NCBI GenBank assembly: GCA_030425195.1 | Contig: JAUIAV010000023.1 | Location: forward strand, 1 to 64,000 | Length of the DNA stretch: 64,000 bases | Source: Gammaproteobacteria bacterium | GTDB lineage: Bacteria > Pseudomonadota > Gammaproteobacteria > Pseudomonadales > Azotimanducaceae | Direction: 5' to 3' | The notes under the pieces: generated by a model | The model's input: only the letters and a program-made list of their open reading frames with translations | Told to the model about the DNA's origin: nothing | The model's database searches: none | Translations under genes and position numbers: made by a program | In this document: positions 61,977 to 64,000 of the stretch, piece by piece | How the letters are laid out: each line of letters opens with the position of its first letter | Numbering within the stretch: the first letter of the stretch is position 1

Positions 61977-62430
61977 CTGTCCCCGCAGGCGGGCGCCGGT
62001 AAAGGGCGATCTCACCGTCTTCGGTTCCCCGGGCCTCGAAACCCATGCTGAGATAGAGACCGAGCGCCCGCTCGTTCTCGGGCAGGGTGGATATGCGGAT
62101 CAGGTCGGGTGCGGGCGTGAAGGTCCGAATCCAGTCGAGCGTGGTGCCGAGCAGCGTCCGGCCGATGCCACGCCCCTGATGGCGGGCGTCCACCATGAGT
62201 CGGACGATGTTCACCAACCGGTACCCGTCTCTGTCGAACGGATAGACGAGCACGTAACCCACCGGGATGCCTTCCTCGAGAGCCGCCCTGAATATCGAGT
62301 CCGTCCAGACATAGGCATCGGCCAGAGAGGCGTCAACACTCGCGATCAGGTGGGTCTGGTCGGGGTGGACGTCGAGCGACCGGACGGCCCGGTGGTTGTG
62401 CTCGTCGATGGCGACCAGCTCAAGCGACAC
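61966..62430 (-). CDS. GNAT family N-acetyltransferase
   Basis: 154 residues. Acetyl-CoA motif [19 protein letters not shown] near 77-94 (the Q-x2-G-x-G/A loop), and the C-terminal [14 protein letters not shown] near 126-139 typical of the RimJ/SpeG-like fold. Substrate unknown. Its start overlaps the stop of the neighbouring membrane protein gene by 11 bases, and it converges with fabB. Confidence 0.87.
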   Translation of the reverse strand: MSLELVAIDEHNHRAVRSLDVHPDQTHLIASVDASLADAYVWTDSIFRAALEEGIPVGYVLVYPFDRDGYRLVNIVRLMVDARHQGRGIGRTLLGTTLDWIRTFTPAPDLIRISTLPENERALGLYLSMGFEARGTEDGEIALYRRPPAGTVTD

Positions 62431-62794
62431 CGAAAATCCGGTTGCGGCGTGCGTACTGGGTGCTCAGGAAGGCGAACAGAACGCACAGGCCGATGGTCAC
62501 GGGATAGAACGCCGCGCCCAGCACTTCCGGGTAGCGCTTGCTGAAGAAGACCGCGAAGAAGAGGTGGGCGGTGAACAGGAAACCGCACCAGAAGAGGACC
62601 TCCTTTGCCCATCGGGCTCCGCTGAATCCGTAGCGGGCGATGTTTCCGATCAGCACCGTCGCCGTGAGAATGCCGGTAGGAATGATGTAGTGCTGACCGA
62701 TCACGAAGGTCTGCAGCACGGCCACAACGCCGATTGCGGCCACCAGAGCGAAGATGAGGTCGAAGCTGTTGTCCAGGCTGAAAAGTCGGTTCAT
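62420..62794 (-). CDS. Small multi-pass membrane protein
   Basis: 124 residues from ATG 62794; a start at 62881 would add a leader rich in Arg and Gln that looks out of place. Four hydrophobic segments (about 12-30, 37-55, 65-85, 92-112). No family is recognised. It is upstream of the GNAT gene in the same operon and divergent from the acyl-CoA carboxylase gene with 105 bases between them. Confidence 0.7.
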   Translation of the reverse strand: MNRLFSLDNSFDLIFALVAAIGVVAVLQTFVIGQHYIIPTGILTATVLIGNIARYGFSGARWAKEVLFWCGFLFTAHLFFAVFFSKRYPEVLGAAFYPVTIGLCVLFAFLSTQYARRNRIFGVA

Positions 62795-62899
62795 GGTTGG
62801 ATCCTTCCGCGTCCCGGGCGAGTCTATCGCCTGCTGTCCGTCATCGCGACGGCTATACTGGGCGCCTGCACGCCAAGCCATTCAGACCGGGGGACCTCC

Positions 62900-64000
62900 A
62901 TGGCAGTGTTCAAATCACGCGTCGATACGGCGTCGGAATCCTTTGCGGCCAATCGGTCGGACATGCTCGGCCTGATCGATGAGCTGAGAAGCCTCGAGAA
63001 TCGAGCCGTGGAAGCCTCGAACCGGCGGGCGTCCACCTTCGAAGCCAGAGGTCAGCTGCCGCCCAGGGCTCGGCTGGCCCGGTTGCTGGACCCCGGCATG
63101 CCTTTTCTGAGGCTGCATACGCTGTCGAATTATCTGCTCGAGGATGAAGATCCCGGGACGAGTGTCCCCGGCGGCAGCGTCATTCTCGGAATCGGTTTCG
63201 TTCGCGGTGTGCGCTGCATGATCTGGACGGATGACAGCGGTATCCGCGCCGGTGCCGCCACCCGCGGCGGCTGGCTCGCCGCCCTGAATGCCCAGGAGAT
63301 GGCCATCCGTCTGAAGTTGCCGTTCGTGCACCTGGTCGAAAGTGCGGGTGCGAACCTGATGGAGTATCAGGTCGAGCTCTGGGCCGATGGCGGCAAGCTG
63401 TTCCGCAATCTGGCCCGGCTCTCCGCCGCAGGTATTCCAACCCTGGTGGTGCTGCACGGCCCGTCCACCGCGGGCGGCGCCTACATGCCCGGGATGAGCG
63501 ACTACGTGGTGGGTGTGAAGAACAACGGTCTTGCGGCGCTCGGCGGTGCGGCCCTGGTGAGAGCGGCCACTGGCGAGGTGGCACACGAGCGGACGCTGGG
63601 CGGGTCGGAGATGCATGCGTCGGTCACCGGCTCGGTGGAGTACCTGGCGGAGGACGATGCCCATGGCGTGGCGGTTGCCCGGGATGTGCTCGGCCGCCTG
63701 GACTGGAACGCTCGCCTCACGCCGCCTCATCGGCGGCCCTACGAGCCGCCCGCCTGCGATCCTGACGAGATCGCCGGTGTCGTGCCCGTGGACTACACCG
63801 TGCCCTACGATGTGCGGGAAGTGATTGCGCGGATCGTGGACGGATCGGATTTTCAGGAGTTCAAGCCGCTGTTCGGACCGGCGACCGTCTGCGTTCAGAC
63901 CAGCATCATGGGTTTCGCATGCGGCATCATCGGCAACAACGGTCCTTTCGACCCCGCAGGCGCAAACAAGGCCACCCACTTTTTCCAGCTCTGCGATCAG
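62900..64000 (+). CDS. Acyl-CoA carboxylase beta (carboxyltransferase) subunit, 3' end cut by window
   Basis: 367 codons from ATG 62900, with a GGGGGA ribosome-binding site, running off the right edge. The carboxyltransferase core is seen: LARLLDPGMPFL near 54-65, VHLVESAGANLMEYQ near 136-150, GPSTAGGAYMPGMSDYVV near 189-206, and PYEPPACDPDEI near 281-292 before the second CT half. Subunits of this type (methylcrotonyl-, geranyl-, propionyl-CoA carboxylase) transfer CO2 from biotin to an acyl-CoA. Which one cannot be told without the rest and the biotin subunit. Confidence 0.87.
   Translation, partial: MAVFKSRVDTASESFAANRSDMLGLIDELRSLENRAVEASNRRASTFEARGQLPPRARLARLLDPGMPFLRLHTLSNYLLEDEDPGTSVPGGSVILGIGFVRGVRCMIWTDDSGIRAGAATRGGWLAALNAQEMAIRLKLPFVHLVESAGANLMEYQVELWADGGKLFRNLARLSAAGIPTLVVLHGPSTAGGAYMPGMSDYVVGVKNNGLAALGGAALVRAATGEVAHERTLGGSEMHASVTGSVEYLAEDDAHGVAVARDVLGRLDWNARLTPPHRRPYEPPACDPDEIAGVVPVDYTVPYDVREVIARIVDGSDFQEFKPLFGPATVCVQTSIMGFACGIIGNNGPFDPAGANKATHFFQLCDQ

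Overview
The window is a gene-dense, high-GC (roughly 60-65 % by eye) stretch of bacterial chromosome with no phage, insertion sequence, CRISPR array or rRNA. I count 59 protein genes (two cut by the window ends) and one tRNA-Arg. No gap without a gene exceeds about 155 bases, and many neighbours overlap by 4 bases (ATGA/GTGA) or share convergent 3' ends. FabB, a PutA without an obvious N-terminal DNA-binding domain, a 180-kDa-type NAD-glutamate dehydrogenase, a RibB fused to a degenerate RibA domain, and many acyl-CoA, flavin and molybdenum enzymes suggest a free-living heterotrophic gammaproteobacterium with broad catabolism, probably marine or soil. That placement is inference; no rRNA is present to test it.

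Layout. 1-3245 (minus): MmgE/PrpD protein, two half-size MaoC hydratases and a CitE-type acyl-CoA lyase, an operon for branched C4-C5 acyl-CoA acids. 3294-6400: sucrase/ferredoxin-like protein, acyltransferase with alpha/beta hydrolase, short asparaginase. 6462-6538: tRNA-Arg(UCG). 6606-10469: an FtsX-type ABC transporter, a His-rich ZIP-like membrane protein and RibBX. 10409-11787: small CxxC protein and PdxA. 11912-17891: oxidative catabolism (Zn alcohol dehydrogenase, fumarylacetoacetase-like hydrolase, lone molybdenum hydroxylase subunit, VOC protein, luciferase-like monooxygenase). 17953-28786: DUF2061, ThDP enzyme, site-2-type protease, giant glutamate dehydrogenase, ferritin-like unknown, DUF169 and hydrolase. 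28884-32361: small exported or membrane proteins, methyltransferase, acyl-CoA dehydrogenase with a strong terminator. 32422-38425: phosphoesterase, two MFS transporters, thioesterase, membrane proteins including a GtrA with no canonical start. 38444-42753 (minus): di-haem/beta-helix lipoprotein pair of unknown function, then PPIase with HupE/UreJ. 42818-45905: two acyl-CoA dehydrogenases divergent from a TetR regulator, with a palindromic operator between them and stop-codon-containing tandem repeats at the far end. 45918-51788 (minus): M48 peptidase, Baeyer-Villiger monooxygenase, exported methyltransferase, and an ECF sigma factor with an anti-sigma/bactofilin-like membrane fusion. 51920-64000: PDZ-hydrolase with lost catalytic residues, F420-type LLM protein, PutA, OmpA-like protein, DAO-type oxidoreductase, FabB, GNAT, small membrane protein, and the start of an acyl-CoA carboxylase beta subunit.

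How the genes fit together. Most encode uptake and oxidative breakdown of organic acids, amino acids and ring or branched acyl-CoA compounds: two-component acyl-CoA dehydrogenase, Baeyer-Villiger monooxygenase, luciferase-like oxidases, PutA feeding glutamate to the NAD-glutamate dehydrogenase, and the citramalyl/malyl-CoA-type lyase operon. The most interesting less-described units are the HNE_0200/beta-helix lipoprotein pair, the sigma/anti-sigma-bactofilin fusion, the ABC-ZIP-RibBX cluster, the half-size MaoC pair, the apparent pseudo-hydrolase, and tandem repeats at two gene ends that copy the stop codon.
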